Shown here in pieces: positions 12,476-25,008 of a stretch of 64,000 bases of DNA. Every line of letters begins with the position of its first letter. Within the stretch, counting starts at the first letter, position 1. The translations under genes were made by a program, and so were the position numbers. The stretch comes from Gigaspora margarita (Eukaryota; Glomeromycota; Glomeromycetes; Diversisporales; Gigasporaceae), in NCBI GenBank assembly GCA_009809945.1, contig WTPW01001606.1, forward strand, positions 42,282 to 106,281, given 5' to 3'. The notes below the pieces were generated by a model. It made no database searches, was not told where the DNA came from, and saw nothing but the letters and a program-made list of their open reading frames with translations.

Positions 12476-14475
12476 ATCACGAAATATTTTAAGTAGCTAT
12501 ATATCGATATATAATGCATAATTGTTTTATATCAATTAAAATTAATCATTATATATCAATTAACTTGTTATAAATCGATATATATCTATAATCGATAAAT
12601 ATCATAATTAAAATATAAATCGTTATACATCTGCTAATCGATAGTTATCATATTCATTATGGCACAAAGCACCATCTATCATATTTTGTTTTTATTTTTT
12701 AAATTACAGTAGTAGTTTCGAAATGGTTCAAAACATTTCAACAATATTTTAGAACTGTGAAACCAAGCGATCTGTAATCTGCATCATACCAAGTGCACAT
12801 TGGACTATATTTGCGAAATAGTTCAAAATTTTGTATGATGATGAATCGATAAAATTTTGTATTACACGATCAGATTAGATCTTTTGTATATAAATTAGAT
12901 CTTCTATATTGTTTTTTTTTTTTNNNNNNNNNNNNNNNNNNNNNNNNNNNNNNNNNNNNNNNNNNNNNNNNNNNNNNNNNNNNNNNNNNNNNNNNNNNNN
13001 NNNNNNNNNNNNNNNNNNNNNNNNNNNNNNNNNNNNNNNNNNNNNNNNNNNNNNNNNNNNNNNNNNNNNNNNNNNNNNNNNNNNNNNNNNNNNNNNNNNN
13101 NNNNNNNNNNNNNNNNNNNNNNNNNNNNNNNNNNNNNNNNNNNNNNNNNNNNNNNNNNNNNNNNNNNNNNNNNNNNNNNNNNNNNNNNNNNNNNNNNNNN
13201 NNNNNNNNNNNNNNNNNNNNNNNNNNNNNNNNNNNNNNNNNNNNNNNNNNNNACACTTCTTTAGAGAAATAATTTAGTTAGGCGCAAGTATTCGCAAGTA
13301 TTCGCAAGTTAACCTAGCACTTTACAAAACATAACTAGGTTTTGACAATTTCTGAATTTGAACTCTTACTTCAAAAAAATAGAGATTTGGGGCTTCGTTT
13401 ATTTTTTTTTATTAAGTTTGCTTGCATATTTTGTTTTTTAGTTATTTTTTTTTTTTACTTATTTTTTTACTTTTATTTTATTTTATTTATTCTTGACTTT
13501 CTTTGGAACTTTGCAAGAAACAACCTGACTTTCTGGCACTTTACAAGAATACCAACTCTAACTTCTCTGACACTTTGCAAGAACCTACTAGATTCTCTGA
13601 CAATTTCAAAAACTCCTACACTTCTGAGAAATAATTTTTTTTTACTTCTCTACTATTTTTAGAAAGTAGTGAAAATGAGCGAAGAGAAATAATAGCTAAC
13701 TGAGGGTGAGGAAAATAAGTGTGTCTGGTATTATGTGATAAAGTGGGAAAGTAGTTTAAGTTATTACTATTTTTTGTTTTCATTTTTTTTGTTATTTTTT
13801 TACTTCTCTACACTTTTTAGAACGTAGCGAATATAAGCGAATATAAGCGAATATAAGTCTGTAGAACTAGTATTATGCGACGAAGAGCGAAAGTAGTTTA
13901 CAATATTACTATTTTTCATTTTTGTTTTTTTTGTTATTTTTTTACTTCTTTACTATTTTTAGAAAGTAGCAAATATAAGCGAATATAATAGTTAAAACAA
14001 AAAAGAGAAATAATAGCTAACTGCGAGGCAAGGAAAATAAGTATATAGAGCTAGTATTATGCGACGAAGTGCGAAAGTAGTTTAAAATATTTCTATTTTT
14101 GTTTTCATTTTTTTTCGGTTTCAGTTTTATTTTTTTTTGTTGTAAAGAATGTATAATAATATATAATAAATAAAATATATTTAATTTAAAATATAATGTA
14201 TAATAATTATAATAAATAAAAAAATATAAAATTTTATATTAAAATGCGAAACCTTGTGAAAATATACGAAAATCTGTAAAACGTTTAAAAATAAGTATAA
14301 AGTATAATAGTATTGATTGAATTATTATTTGTGATTTTAATCTGATTACTATCGATTATTACCGATTATTATCGATTACTAACTTAATCGATAGTCCTCG
14401 TTAGGAGGGATTTAATCGATTACTAGCCAATAACCGATAAAAATCAATAGTAATCCCCGTACAAATTTTGGTGAT
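12476..14475 (+). mobile_element. 2-kb T-rich non-autonomous element, copy 1
   Basis: Interrupts the minisatellite. The ends are short imperfect inverted repeats (ATCACGAAATATTT and ATCACCAAAATTTG). An inverted copy lies at 20194-22235. Order inside: AT-rich TATATCGAT arm, a segment containing ATCAGATTAGATCTTTTGT, poly-T, repeated CACTTTGCAAGAAC phrases, three tandem units of about 150 bp (13636-14110, each with ACTTCTCTACTATTTTTAGA), and an arm rich in ATCGATTA. No open frame of substance. 329 bp are N. Confidence 0.75.
12924..13252. other. Assembly gap (329 N)
   Basis: Preceded directly by a 13-base T run. Reading frames that cross it are artefacts. Confidence 0.99.
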
Positions 14476-14625
14476 GTATATCCAAAAAATCTAACTCTAT
14501 TGTGCTATATTCAAAAAATCTAACTCTACCATGTTATGTTCAAAAAATCTAACTCTACTATGCTATGTTCAAAATAACTAACCCTATCATGCTATATTCA
14601 AAAAATCTAACTCTACCAGGCCTTA
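14476..14625. repeat. 29-bp minisatellite, second part
   Basis: Continuation of the same tandem array after the 2-kb insertion, about five units (CCAAAAAATCTAACTCTA). Confidence 0.9.
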
Positions 14626-15328
14626 TTAGTACAGAGAGGGCATAAAACACGTTCATATCAGATTAGACTATTTATAAATAAATAACTTTTTAAAGTTAGA
14701 TTAGTTCTTAAATACTGCTATATATATATATTCTAAACTAACTTACTTACCTCTACGATTCACTTACAATTGCTTACAATTTTAAAATAAGAAATTGGTT
14801 GGAGGTTGGATAAATTGGTTAAATGCCAGAGACACACCAATATTTAAAAAAATAAAATTGGTTATTTCTACTGATACAATAAGCAGTCTAGGTTTTTAAA
14901 AACTATTTGTTTAATAGAAATCCTGTGATTCATACATGGGTCTAATTTATAGAGGATCTAAGATAATTTTATGACAGAAAAAATTTAAAGTGCATATATT
15001 CTTTGTACTTATACTATTATAATGAGCAGTCTTGGTATTTGAAAAATTAAAGGTTTTATGATTTACAAAAGTGTAGTTAAAAAAAAATATAAGTTATATA
15101 TAAAAATTTGTACATTTACAAATTGGATTTTTAATTAGTAAAATTGCATTAAAATAATATAGTAAATGTAGCTCATTTTATTCAGTTAACTCACAGATCA
15201 TTAATTAAATTATTTAGCAATTTAACAATTATCTATTTCAGAATTGGATTATAAGGTTATATGATATATTTTTTTAAAAAATATACAATTTTTGGGCTAA
15301 AAATTTTTTATATTATTACATACAAGTA
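14626..15328. other. AT-rich intergenic stretch, nothing assigned
   Basis: Unique-looking AT-rich sequence. I see no coding frame, no inverted ends and no RNA gene. Confidence 0.5.
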
Positions 15329-15421
15329 AGAGGGCATCTATAAATAACATTATGTATCTCTACATAGTAGCTTTTGACCCCCTATACTATATAAAAAAAA
15401 TTTTAAAAATTCATATGTTTA

Positions 15422-15787
15422 GGCCAAGCAAAGTAAATTTTCTGGTTTATATATCATATATAATTTTAAATAATCTGCCAACCCAGATTTTATTTTTTTA
15501 TAATAAAAAATTTTTTTTATTTTTATTTTAAAAAATTTTTATTAAAAAACAATTTAACAAAATATTTATTTAATAATGTATACTTAATAATGTATATTTA
15601 ATATTTAAAGATATGAAAATTATTTAAGAAGAATATTGAAATTTTACTTTTATTTTTTTTTTAGAATTAGACGATACTAGCCAATTACAATTTGCAAAGG
15701 TCACATGATGATAAAATTTTAAATTTTAAATTAGCAAAAATTGACCCGACCAGGATATGAAAACCAGAAAATTTACTTTGCATTGCT
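15422..15787. mobile_element. PIF/Harbinger-type MITE, 366 bp
   Basis: Ends GGCCAAGCAAAGTAAATTTT and AGCAATGCAAAGTAAATTTT, flanked by TTA at 15419-15421 and 15788-15790. Removing it restores continuity with the sister copy at 45944-46662. A TTA/TAA 3-bp duplication is the Harbinger signature. Non-coding. Confidence 0.75.
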
Positions 15788-16365
15788 TTATATATAAAAT
15801 TTTACAAAACCTTGAATATATTATGACCCAGTAATCCAATCTGGATAATTTTGGTACCATTCGATTTGTCTTTATGAAATGAATCCAATGGTACCAAAAT
15901 CATTTTATTGGATTACTGGATCAAGAGTTATTTACAAAATACTATTGATTTTATAGTAATTTTATAAGAAAACATAATAACCAATTGTATTTTGTTAATA
16001 AAATATAATTCAGTGATCCAAATCAAATGATTTGGTACCATTCCAATTCTCTCCTTGAGATGATTCGAATGGTACCAAAATTATTCAATTTGGACCTTTG
16101 AATAAAGATTTAGACAAAATTTTTATAAAAAAATTACGTTATAGTGCAAGACATCTATACTTAACAATCATGTGTCGTGTTTTAATTTTTTAAATAGCTA
16201 TAACTTCTTATCTAAGAGGTTTTAAAATAATCTGACCAGTAACTTTATAAAGCTATATCAGCTCTACATATATGCCAAATATCTTCTTTTTTTTTTTTTT
16301 AAATTCCTTCGGGCATACACCCGAAGCCACATGTTAGCGGTCTTTTATTAAGGTCATTAGTCATG

Positions 16366-18117
16366 CATCAGCAAATTTATAATAGCGTAATCTTACGTAA
16401 GATATTACGAACCGTAATATAAGCAAAATATTATGTAATATATTTCGAAATATTTCGAATTATCAAATTTTCGAAATATTACGAAAGTAATTTCGAAATA
16501 TTTCAAAATAGGTTAACGAAATATTTCGATCCCTTTTAAAATAATTTAGGACTAGGAAACCAAGCTGGATCAGGATCAGTAGGTTTGTAACCTGGATCGC
16601 GCATTAGACTGATTTTTCGAAATAGTTCAAAATAATTTGATGATATTCAAATTCTGTACTACAAGATCAGATTAGATCTTTTGTTTATAATTAGATCTTC
16701 TATTTTTTTTCTTTCGCTTTTTTGTTTTTATTTTGTTTCATTTTTTATTTTTGTTTCATTTTTTGTTTTTGTTTCATTTTTTTGTTTTCATTTTTATTTT
16801 TAATTTTTTTTTAATTATTTTTTATTTCGGCACTTTTACAAGACACCTTTGCAAGAAGATATACAACATTTCGAAACCTTTCGCATGTCTACTCAGACTT
16901 CTGACATAATCAAGAACACCAAGAACGCTTCTTTAGAGAATGATTTAGTTAGGCACAAGTTTTCGCAAGTTTTCGCATGGTTTTGCAAGTTTGTGCAAGT
17001 TTTTGCAAGGTTTCACATCATTTATTTTTTCGTTTCGTGTTTTTTGTTTTTGTTTTCTTTTGTTTTATTTTAAAATTTTTTTTATTATTATATTTCGGCA
17101 CTTTGCGAGAACAGAACCCTTACTTCCTGGCACTTTGCACGAAAAACAACCCAGACTTTTTCGGTACTTCACGACTTTTTTGGCATTTCGCAAGAACATT
17201 AACACGACTTTTGCAATTTCTGAATTTACAAGAACGCGAACTCTTACGAAGATTTGGGGCTTCGTTTATTTTTTTTTTTTACTTATTTTTTTAAATTTTA
17301 TTTTAGTTATTCCTAACTTCTTCGAAACTTTGCAACTTTCCTCGGCAATTTGCAAGAACCAACACTTCTAAGAAACATTTTTATTTTGAAGTTTTTAGAA
17401 AAAGAGTGCGAAATGAAGTTTATAGCCAAAACAAAAGAAGTAGTCAAAGTGAAGACAATAGAAAACAAAGAAGCGAAGATAATAACTAACTGTGGGTGAG
17501 TGAAAATAAGTGTGTAGGGCTAGTTTTTTGTATATAGTGATAGAATTAGAAGCGAAGAAGTGCGAAAATATTTAAAATAATATATAATAATGTAAAAATA
17601 ATACTGTAAAAAATGTATAATAATTAAAATATAATATATAATATAATATGTATAATATATAATAATAATAAATAAAAAAATAATAATAAATAAAAAAATG
17701 TAAAATTTTATAATAAATTGCGAAACCTTGCGAAATAAAGCGAAAACCTGTAAAAAAGCATGATTATGTGAATATGTATATTGTTTATTTATTTTTTAAA
17801 ATTTTGCAAAAATTTGCCAAATATTGCGAAACAATGCGAAATGATCCAAAATATTGCGAAACAATGCGAAAATATCAAAATATTACCTTCTGCACGCATT
17901 AGTTTATTGATCTGCATGAGTACGCGACCCCTGTGGGGGGAGGTAATTTGCATTTTTTTTTATTTGGTATATTTCGAAATATTTTGAAATAATAACCGTA
18001 ATATTACCATAATCTAACGTAATATATTACGTAATACACCGTGAAGATCGTAAAATTTTCGTAATATTACGGGCCGTAATATCTTACGTAAGATTACATA
18101 TATATAATTCGCTGATG
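16366..18117. mobile_element. 1.75-kb T-rich element with palindromic TIRs
   Basis: Inverted ends of about 60 bp start CATCAGCAAATTTATAATAG and CATCAGCGAATTATATATAT and continue through the self-complementary ATCTTACGTAAGAT into CCGTAATATTACG-type sequence. The interior resembles the 2-kb elements at 12476 and 20194: the AGATTAGATCTTTTGT segment, poly-T, and CACTTTGCAAGAAC phrases. It sits inside the SINE, so it is the youngest layer of this stack. No coding capacity. Confidence 0.75.
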
Positions 18118-18240
18118 TGGGACCCAACTAGGCCCTACATTTGTTTGTACATTTGTAACGATCTACATATGTTCATCTATTACTAATTTTGAATTCTACC
18201 GTGGCTAACCAGCCAAGCCATCCTATTTTTTTATTTTATT

Positions 18241-18440
18241 CCAACTGAACCTAATTGGCTGACCCATTTACAACTGGGGGATTTTAACCAGAACTATCCA
18301 AGTAATTCTTATTCCAGCTAAACCTAATCAGCTGACCCATTTACAACCGGGGGGATTTAACCAGAACTTATTCCAACTGAACTTTAACCGGCTGACCCAT
18401 TTACAACTGGGAGATTTTACTGGGACTGTCCAAGTATTCT
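18241..18440. repeat. Threefold ~65-bp tandem repeat in the SINE body
   Basis: Three units sharing GGCTGACCCATTTACAACTG (second unit GACCCATTTACAACCG), followed by GATTTTAACCAGAAC. It explains much of the unusual length of the SINE. Confidence 0.7.
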
Positions 18441-19165
18441 TAAAGGGAAACCAGAACTAGTAGCAGACGAGCTTAACCAGACTCCAACCCTCGTTCCAAA
18501 TTTTCTAGAAGTTTTTCACCTCTGAGGCCATACATAGCAGAGAAGAACCGGAAACCAAGACCCCATTAGAGCAAGTTACACACATCTATTCGAAATGTCC
18601 GAAGAGCCTTTATCAAGCCAAACCCAAGATGTGGCTGAGCCGTCCAAACACGGTCCTAGCATCCTAATTCAAGTCATCCTTCACATGATCGTGTATAGTT
18701 ATTTTACTGTTCGTAGGACTTGAACTGGCGACCTTATATAAAGAAGCGGCGATGTCCTAGGAGCACAACTACTACGCTATTGACCCACAGGACCACCAAA
18801 TATCTTTTCAAAATCTCTTTACTGTAAGAAGTTTTAGCATTTTGAAAATTGAAATTTTATATGTAAATTTATAAATTTATATATAAAATTTCAATTTTCA
18901 AAACACTAAAACTTCTTATAGTGAAGAGATTTTGAAAAGATATTTGGCATATATGTAGAGCTAATATAGCTTTATAAAGTTACTGGTCAGATTTTTTTAA
19001 AACCCTTTAGATAAGAAGTTATAGCCATTTAAAAAATTAAAACATGTCATGTAATTGTTGAGTATAGATGTCTTGCACCATATTTTTTTGACCCCCCTAC
19101 TTATTGGAAAAATTGCTATATTTTGGGGACCCTCTTTAAATATAACATTATTTTAGATGCCCTCT

Positions 19166-20193
19166 AAATAGTACTTTGTCTTTATTTATAATAAACTTGT
19201 TATAGTCTGGTGCAGAAAGATTTGTACTTCAAAAAATTTCATAAACTTGACTCTAAGTAAAGTTTTTATATTTCTGATTAATTCTTATAAATTTTTTTAA
19301 TATCAAATATAATAGGTTTTAATCTAACTTATTATATAATTTTTATTGGTTTAATATTGTTTTATTTTAATAATTAAGCATGTACAATTCACTGTATTTA
19401 AAAAAAAAATTTTTTTTAAAAAAAAAAGATATTTTAACTGTTTTGCAACCAATATGCAGTTGTATAAGCTTGTATTATGCAAGTGCATTGATGATATATG
19501 ATAAAGTTATGGTTAAAATTTGAGCAAAATTGAATTACTAGTTGTGGCAAAATTAAGCTTTAAAGCTTAACTATTTAATTTTTTTATTATATATGCATAT
19601 ATATAAATTACTATAGTAAATTATATAGTAAATATTTTTAAAAAAAGTTACTATAGTGTGTGATACTTAAAGATTATACAAAATTTGAAAGCTTATAACT
19701 TCTGATCTAAAAAAGATATCAAAAAAAGAAAGCCACTATTTTGTAGCTAAATCAATTTACTACAATTTAGCAGCTTTATTTTTTAAAAAATTGATGTACT
19801 TTTTAAAGTTATATATATAGCTTTAAAATCACCATATTTATATATATAAATAGAATATCAGTCAAAAATAGGACAAACACATTGACCAATCAAATTGAAT
19901 GTATTGTATCTAAAAATTTAATTGGTCAAAATTGGTAAATAAATTATGTGCATCCACATGATTGCAACTAAAATATAATGTTACTTTTGCATTGCAGATA
20001 AATCATATGGGTTCTGTGTTCTCCAAATATTGGAATAGTGCAGAATAATGCAGTAGTGTTAAATCAAAATCGTTAAATTTCTTTCACGAAAATGTTCAGT
20101 ATATTCTAATTTGAGTTCGGCCCACATAAGAAACAAATTATAAAAATCAACACATACAAATCTACGTTGTGTATGGTCCCATTAAAAACCTAT
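19166..20193. other. AT-rich stretch, fragments of element ends only
   Basis: TTGTTATAGTCTGGTGCA at about 19199 recurs inverted near 27440-27457. AGTGTGTGATACTTAAAGA at about 19655 recurs inverted near 26650. Both look like ends of old DNA elements, but I cannot pair them into whole elements. No gene seen. Confidence 0.4.
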
Positions 20194-22235
20194 ATTACCA
20201 AAATTTGTATGGGGATTACTATCAATTTTTATCAGTTATTAGCTAGTAATCGATTAAAATCCCCCCTGACGAGGACTATCGATTAAGTTAGTAATCAATA
20301 ATAATCAGTAATAATCGATAGTAATCAGATTAAAATCACAAATAATAATTCAATCAATACTATTATACTTTATACTTATTTTTAAACATTTTATAGGTTT
20401 TCGCATATTTTCGCAAAGTTTCATATTTTAATATAAAATTTTATATTTTTTTATTTATTATTATTATTATACATTATATTTTAAATTAAATATCTTTTAT
20501 TTATTATATATTATTATACATTCTTTACAACAAAAAAAAATAAAACTGAAACTGAAAAAAAAATAAAAATGAAAAATAGATTATATTAAACTACTTTCGC
20601 ACTTCGTTGTATAATACTAGCTCTATATACTTATTTTTTCTCACCTTGCAGTTAGCTATTATTTCTCTTCTTTGTTTTAACTATTATATTTGCTTATATT
20701 CTCTACTTTCTAAAAATAGTAGAGAAGTAAAAAAATAACAAAAAAAACAAAAACGAAAAAATAGTAATATTGTAAACTACTTTCGCTCTTCGTTGCATAA
20801 TACTAGCTCTACAAACTTATATTCGCTTATATTTGCTTATATTTGCTTATATTCGCTATGTCCTAAAAATTGTAGAGAAGTAAAAAAAATGACAAAAAAC
20901 AATCAAAACAAAAAATAGTAATAATTTAAACTACTTTTGCACTTCGTCACATAATACTAGCTCTACACACTTATTTTTCTCATCCTCAGTTAGCTATTAT
21001 TTCTCTTCACTCATATTCACTACTTCCTAAAAATAGTAGAGAAGTAAAAAAAAATATTTCTAAAAGCGTAGAAGTTTTTAAAATTGTCAGAGAATCTAGT
21101 AGGTTCTTGTAAAGTGGCAGAAAAGTTAGAGTTAATGTTCTTGTAAAGTGCTGGAAAGTTAGGTTGTTTCTTGCAAAGTTCTAAAAAAAGTTAGGAATAA
21201 ATAAAATAAAATAAAAGTAAAAAAATAAGTAAAAAAAAAATAACTAAAAAACAAAATATGTAAGCAAACTTAATAAAAAAAATAAATGAAGCCCCAAATC
21301 TCTATTTTTCTAAAGTAAGAGTTCAAATTCAGAAATTGTCAAAATCTAGTTGTATTTTGTAAAGTACTAGATTAACTTGCGAATACTTGCAAATACTTGT
21401 GCCTATCTAAATTATTTTTCTAAAGAAGCATGTTCTCACAAAGTACTGGAATAAAATAAATAATAAAAAAAATTTAAAAAAAAAACAAAAAAACAAAAAC
21501 AAAAAGTATTAAATGAGAAAATAAATAAGTGAAAACTTGCGAAAACTTGTGCCTAACTAAATCATTTTTCTAAAGAAGCATTCTTGAAGATTTAGAAGAG
21601 TTCTTGCAAAGTGTCAGAAGTTTGAGTTGGCTTGTAAAGTCATATTGGTGTACTTGCATAGTGCTAAAAAGTTGTTGGTTTTCTTGCAAAGGGCTAGTGT
21701 TCTTGTAAAGTGCCAAATAAAATAAAAAAAAAATTAAAAAATAAAAAAAAAACAAACCAAAAACAAAAAAAACAAAATGAAAATAAAAAAAAACAAAACG
21801 AACAAAAAAAACAATGTAGAAGATCTAATTTATAAACAAAAAATCTAATTTGATCGTGTGATACAAAATTTTATTGATACATCTTACAAAATTTCGAAAA
21901 ATTCGCAAATATAGTCCAATGTGCGCTTGGTATAATGTAGGTTACAGATCACTTGGTTTCACAGTTCTAAAATATTTTTGAAATGTTTCGAACCCTACTA
22001 CTGTAATTTAAAAAATAAAAAACAAAATATAATAGGTGGTGCTTTGCGCCATAATGAATATGATAACTATCGATTAGCAAATGTATAATAATTTATATTT
22101 TAATTGCAATATTTATTAATTATAGATATATATCGATTTATAACAAGTTAATCGATATATAATGTTTAATTTTAATCAATATAAAATGATTATGCATTAT
22201 ATATTGATATATAGCTACTTAAAATATTTCGTAAT
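20194..22235 (-). mobile_element. 2-kb T-rich non-autonomous element, copy 2 (inverted)
   Basis: Reverse-complement copy of 12476-14475, running from ATTACCAAAATTTGTATGGG to AATATTTCGTAAT. It includes the GACGAGGACTATCGATTAAG block, the three ~150-bp units and the GCAAAGTGC-type phrases. It contains no gap, so it shows the part lost to Ns in copy 1. Similarity is high but clearly not identical. Confidence 0.75.
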
Positions 22236-22385
22236 ATTTATACAAAGTATTAAGAACCTATGTATAGTAAAAGCCCACAAACGAAATATATTACCTTGTT
22301 GCTATTTAAAGTATGAAGTGAAAAGCAAAATATAATAAACTTAAGGTATATAATAAAAGAAAAAAGGAACTAGCTAAAAAAAGGT

Positions 22386-22622
22386 GAACGAAAGAAAGAA
22401 AATTTGAAAGAAGTTTGAAAAGAAAGGGATTTCAATGAGGAGCTTAAAGAAAGAGAATTCGAAAGGGAGTTTAAAAAAGAAAGAAAAGTTGAGATACAGG
22501 TTTTGGAGGAGGATAGTAAGCTCAATAGAGAAGAAAAAGATAAGAAAGGGGATAGCAAAGGAGAAAATAAAGAAGAAACAACTATGAAAATGAAAAGATA
22601 CGAGAATGATTACTTACCATAG
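22386..22622 (+). CDS. Lys/Glu-rich reading frame fragment
   Basis: A plus-strand frame of 79 codons ending in TAG at 22620-22622, with one internal TGA near its start. About half of its residues are Lys or Glu (for example KEREFEREFKKERKVEIQVL), which suggests a charged coiled coil. No start codon or partner exon is clear. It lies between the 2-kb element and the DDE transposase, and I do not recognise it. The antisense frame at 22370-22558 is Ser/Phe-rich and is likely its shadow. Confidence 0.4.
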
Positions 22623-23625
22623 TTTCTATGCGAAAAAAGAATGAAAAAAAGTATAAATTATTAAAGAGTTGCCAAAAACAACTTACTATTACAAGTTTAG
22701 TACTTCTGGTATCCTTACCAATGCTACTAGAGTATTCCATAAGATTATAAGCTTTTTGGGATTATAATGTTAGTATTATACTTTATCATTAGTCATTAAA
22801 GCCACTGTAATTCAAAAGAATAAAAAAAAGAAAAATACTATAAGAAAAAAAAAGACAAAAAAAAATAAATAAAAATTTTTGAACAAGCAACTTGAAAATA
22901 ATGAGTATTAAGATTCTCATTTTTTTTTTTAAGTGATTTTACAGATTTTTTAACAGATGAAGTATTATCTGTTATGGCTTATGAAGAAATAGCACCTTTA
23001 ATAAATAAAGCTTCATCTGTTACAGCATATGAAAGAATTGATCAACTTCAAGAATATCTGATAAATAATATATGCACAATCATGGCCTTTGAATACAATG
23101 AGCATAGAGTGGTTTATGAATATCTTATACTATTAGAAGATGGATATGAAAAGGAGATGGCAAGCCAAAAAGCTGTATATAAAACCTATATTATACCAAA
23201 ACTATATATTGCTAGAAGGATTCGTTCTCTAACCAAATATTATCTGCAACATAAATCATTTCCATTTCACACTATGGCAGACACCAAAAACACAAATGAC
23301 TTGTTGATGATAAAGACATTGCAATACAATGTAAATGCTAGATATAACAAAATTTTGGAGTAAATAGAATTGATTCATCTGAGTTTCAAGAATACATCAA
23401 CAATTTTATTCTTTCAAAGTATACAGAAGAAACCAAAAAATCAATATCCTGACAAATAGCTAAAGGTGGCTAAATATTTTGGGGCTCCAATTCAAAACAT
23501 ATCGCAAAGGTATATATTTTGATGAACATAAACGAGATGATGTAGTTGCATATTAAAAAAAGTTTTTAGAAGAAATGAAAAGCTTAGAATGTCAAATAGC
23601 AAGGTAAGAATTTAAATCATTAATA

Positions 23626-23948
23626 CAGTCAAACCTCTATAAATGCAACGTGTACAGACAAGTCTAAATGTGCATTTAGAGAGAGCCAATTAAATTGTAG
23701 CTTTAAAGATTTGATCATCAAGTTTGTATAACTTCTACTAAAAACTGTATAACCTATTTTAAATACTAAAATTTGATTGGCTATATGCATTTAGGAAGGT
23801 AGTATGATATAGAAAATTATTTGGAATATAGAACATGCATTTAGCACTAATAATTGCTTACAGACAAGACAAAAACATGCATTTAGGAAGATATTATATT
23901 TAGGGAGGTATTGTATTTATGGAGGTTGCATTTATAAAGATCTGACTG
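23626..23948. mobile_element. pogo/Tigger-type MITE in the transposase intron
   Basis: Ends CAGTCAAACCTCTATAAATG and CAGTCAGATCTTTATAAATG with TA on both sides (23624-23625, 23949-23950). The CAGTCRARCCTC-type end and TA duplication are typical of pogo/Tigger elements. It lies wholly within the intron 23604-24012, so it left the splice sites intact. Confidence 0.85.
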
Positions 23949-25008
23949 TACTGGTTGAAATTAATTAATATTAAAAATAATTTAAATCAAAAACTTGTTT
24001 TGCTACTCTCAGATATAAAGGAAAAACAATGGAAAAAATTCTACCAGTGCTCAAAGCAAATGAAAAAGAATTAATCCTTGTAACATATGATAAAAGTAAA
24101 TTTTATTCAAATGATAAAAAAAGAGGCATTTGGGTGCCAGACAGGAATATGCTATTGCGAAAAAAAGGGAATAGAAGATCAATTATAGTGAGCGAATTTC
24201 TTTTAGAAGAATGTAATCAGTTAAAATTAAATGAAGAGAAGATAAGAATGCATCCAAATGTTCTCACGAAGCGCGTTGCTATTTATTGCCCAGAAAAAAC
24301 TAAAAAGGTTTTTGGACAATAGATAATTTACTAGAGCAAGTTAGAGATAAAGCGATCCCTACTTTTGAAGCAAAATTTTTTAATACAATAGCTGTCTTTG
24401 CTTTTGATAATAGCACAAACCATTTAGCATATGCAGAGGACGCACTTATCGCTATAAGAATGAATCTTAAACCTGCAGGAAACCAACCAATAATACGATC
24501 AACAACTTTTGTTAGGGCTAATGGACAATTAAAAATTCAACATATAGTATTTGATAAAGACTATATATTTGAAGAAGATGAAAAGTATAATGAAACTATA
24601 CGAGAAAAGCCAAAAAGTATTAAGGCAGTACTAAAAGAAAAAGGACTTTGGAAAGAAAAGTTGCCTTTAGCATATAAGGCATATGAGGGTAAAGAAATTT
24701 CTAATAATTTACGAGTAGACTGTTGTGCAAGAAAGATAATAGCTTTCTAGCCCAATTTTGTTGTACAAAAGTTAGCCATCATAGAACTAATAGAGAGTGC
24801 TGGTCATATTTGTATTTTCTATTCAAAGTTTCATTGTGAACTTAATTTCATTAAAATGTATTGAAGAGCCACAAAGAACTATACAAGTAGGTCTATGATT
24901 ATACTTGGGCTGGTTTGCAAACAACTGTTCTACAAGCACTTGATTCAGTTGATACCATTATGATCAGAATGTTTGCACAAAAATTGTGGAGATATATGGA
25001 ATTATATA

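Larger units (their letters stand above)
16286..18795 (-). mobile_element. tRNA-headed SINE (minus strand), interrupted
   Basis: The minus-strand head starts at 18795 with TGGTCCTGTGGGTCAATAG and has a pol III B-box-like AGTTCAAGTCC at about 18714-18724. The A region is only a rough match. The tail at 16286-16300 is a poly-A run (T on the plus strand). An 11-bp duplication CCAAATATCTT flanks it (16275-16285 and 18796-18806). The body holds a threefold repeat (18241-18440). A 1.75-kb T-rich element (16366-18117) lies inside it; without that the SINE would be about 760 bp, long for the class. Confidence 0.75.
16142..19080. mobile_element. Foldback element, arms of ~210 bp, with a SINE in its left arm
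   Basis: The left arm (16142-16285, continuing at 18807-18871) is the inverted copy of the right arm (18872-19080), centred near 18871. Outer ends are TAGTGCAAGACATC and TGGTGCAAGACATC. TA at 16140-16141 and 19081-19082 could be the target duplication of a Tc1/mariner-type MITE. The left arm is split by a SINE (16286-18795). Confidence 0.8.
15329..19165. mobile_element. GGGCATC-ended DNA element holding a nested stack
   Basis: Ends AGAGGGCATCTATAAATAAC and (reverse complement) AGAGGGCATCTAAAATAATG. The body from 15329 to 16140, read in reverse complement, follows the element at 45944-46662, including the paired TTTTGGTACCATTCGA hairpins at 15847-15903 and 16028-16084. A Harbinger-type MITE (15422-15787) and a foldback (16142-19080) are inserted in it. 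I could not find a convincing target duplication. Confidence 0.75.

Noticed and set aside
12870-13277. Reading frames crossing the N gap on both strands
   Set aside because: They consist almost wholly of unknown residues and homopolymer translation; the same applies to frames at 63232-63574.
11170-14625. C-rich tandem array as a CRISPR
   Set aside because: Units are contiguous variants without unique spacers, and the sequence is eukaryotic.
18640-18795. A functional tRNA gene on the minus strand
   Set aside because: Only the B-box region is convincing; a poly-A tail and an 11-bp target duplication make it a SINE head.
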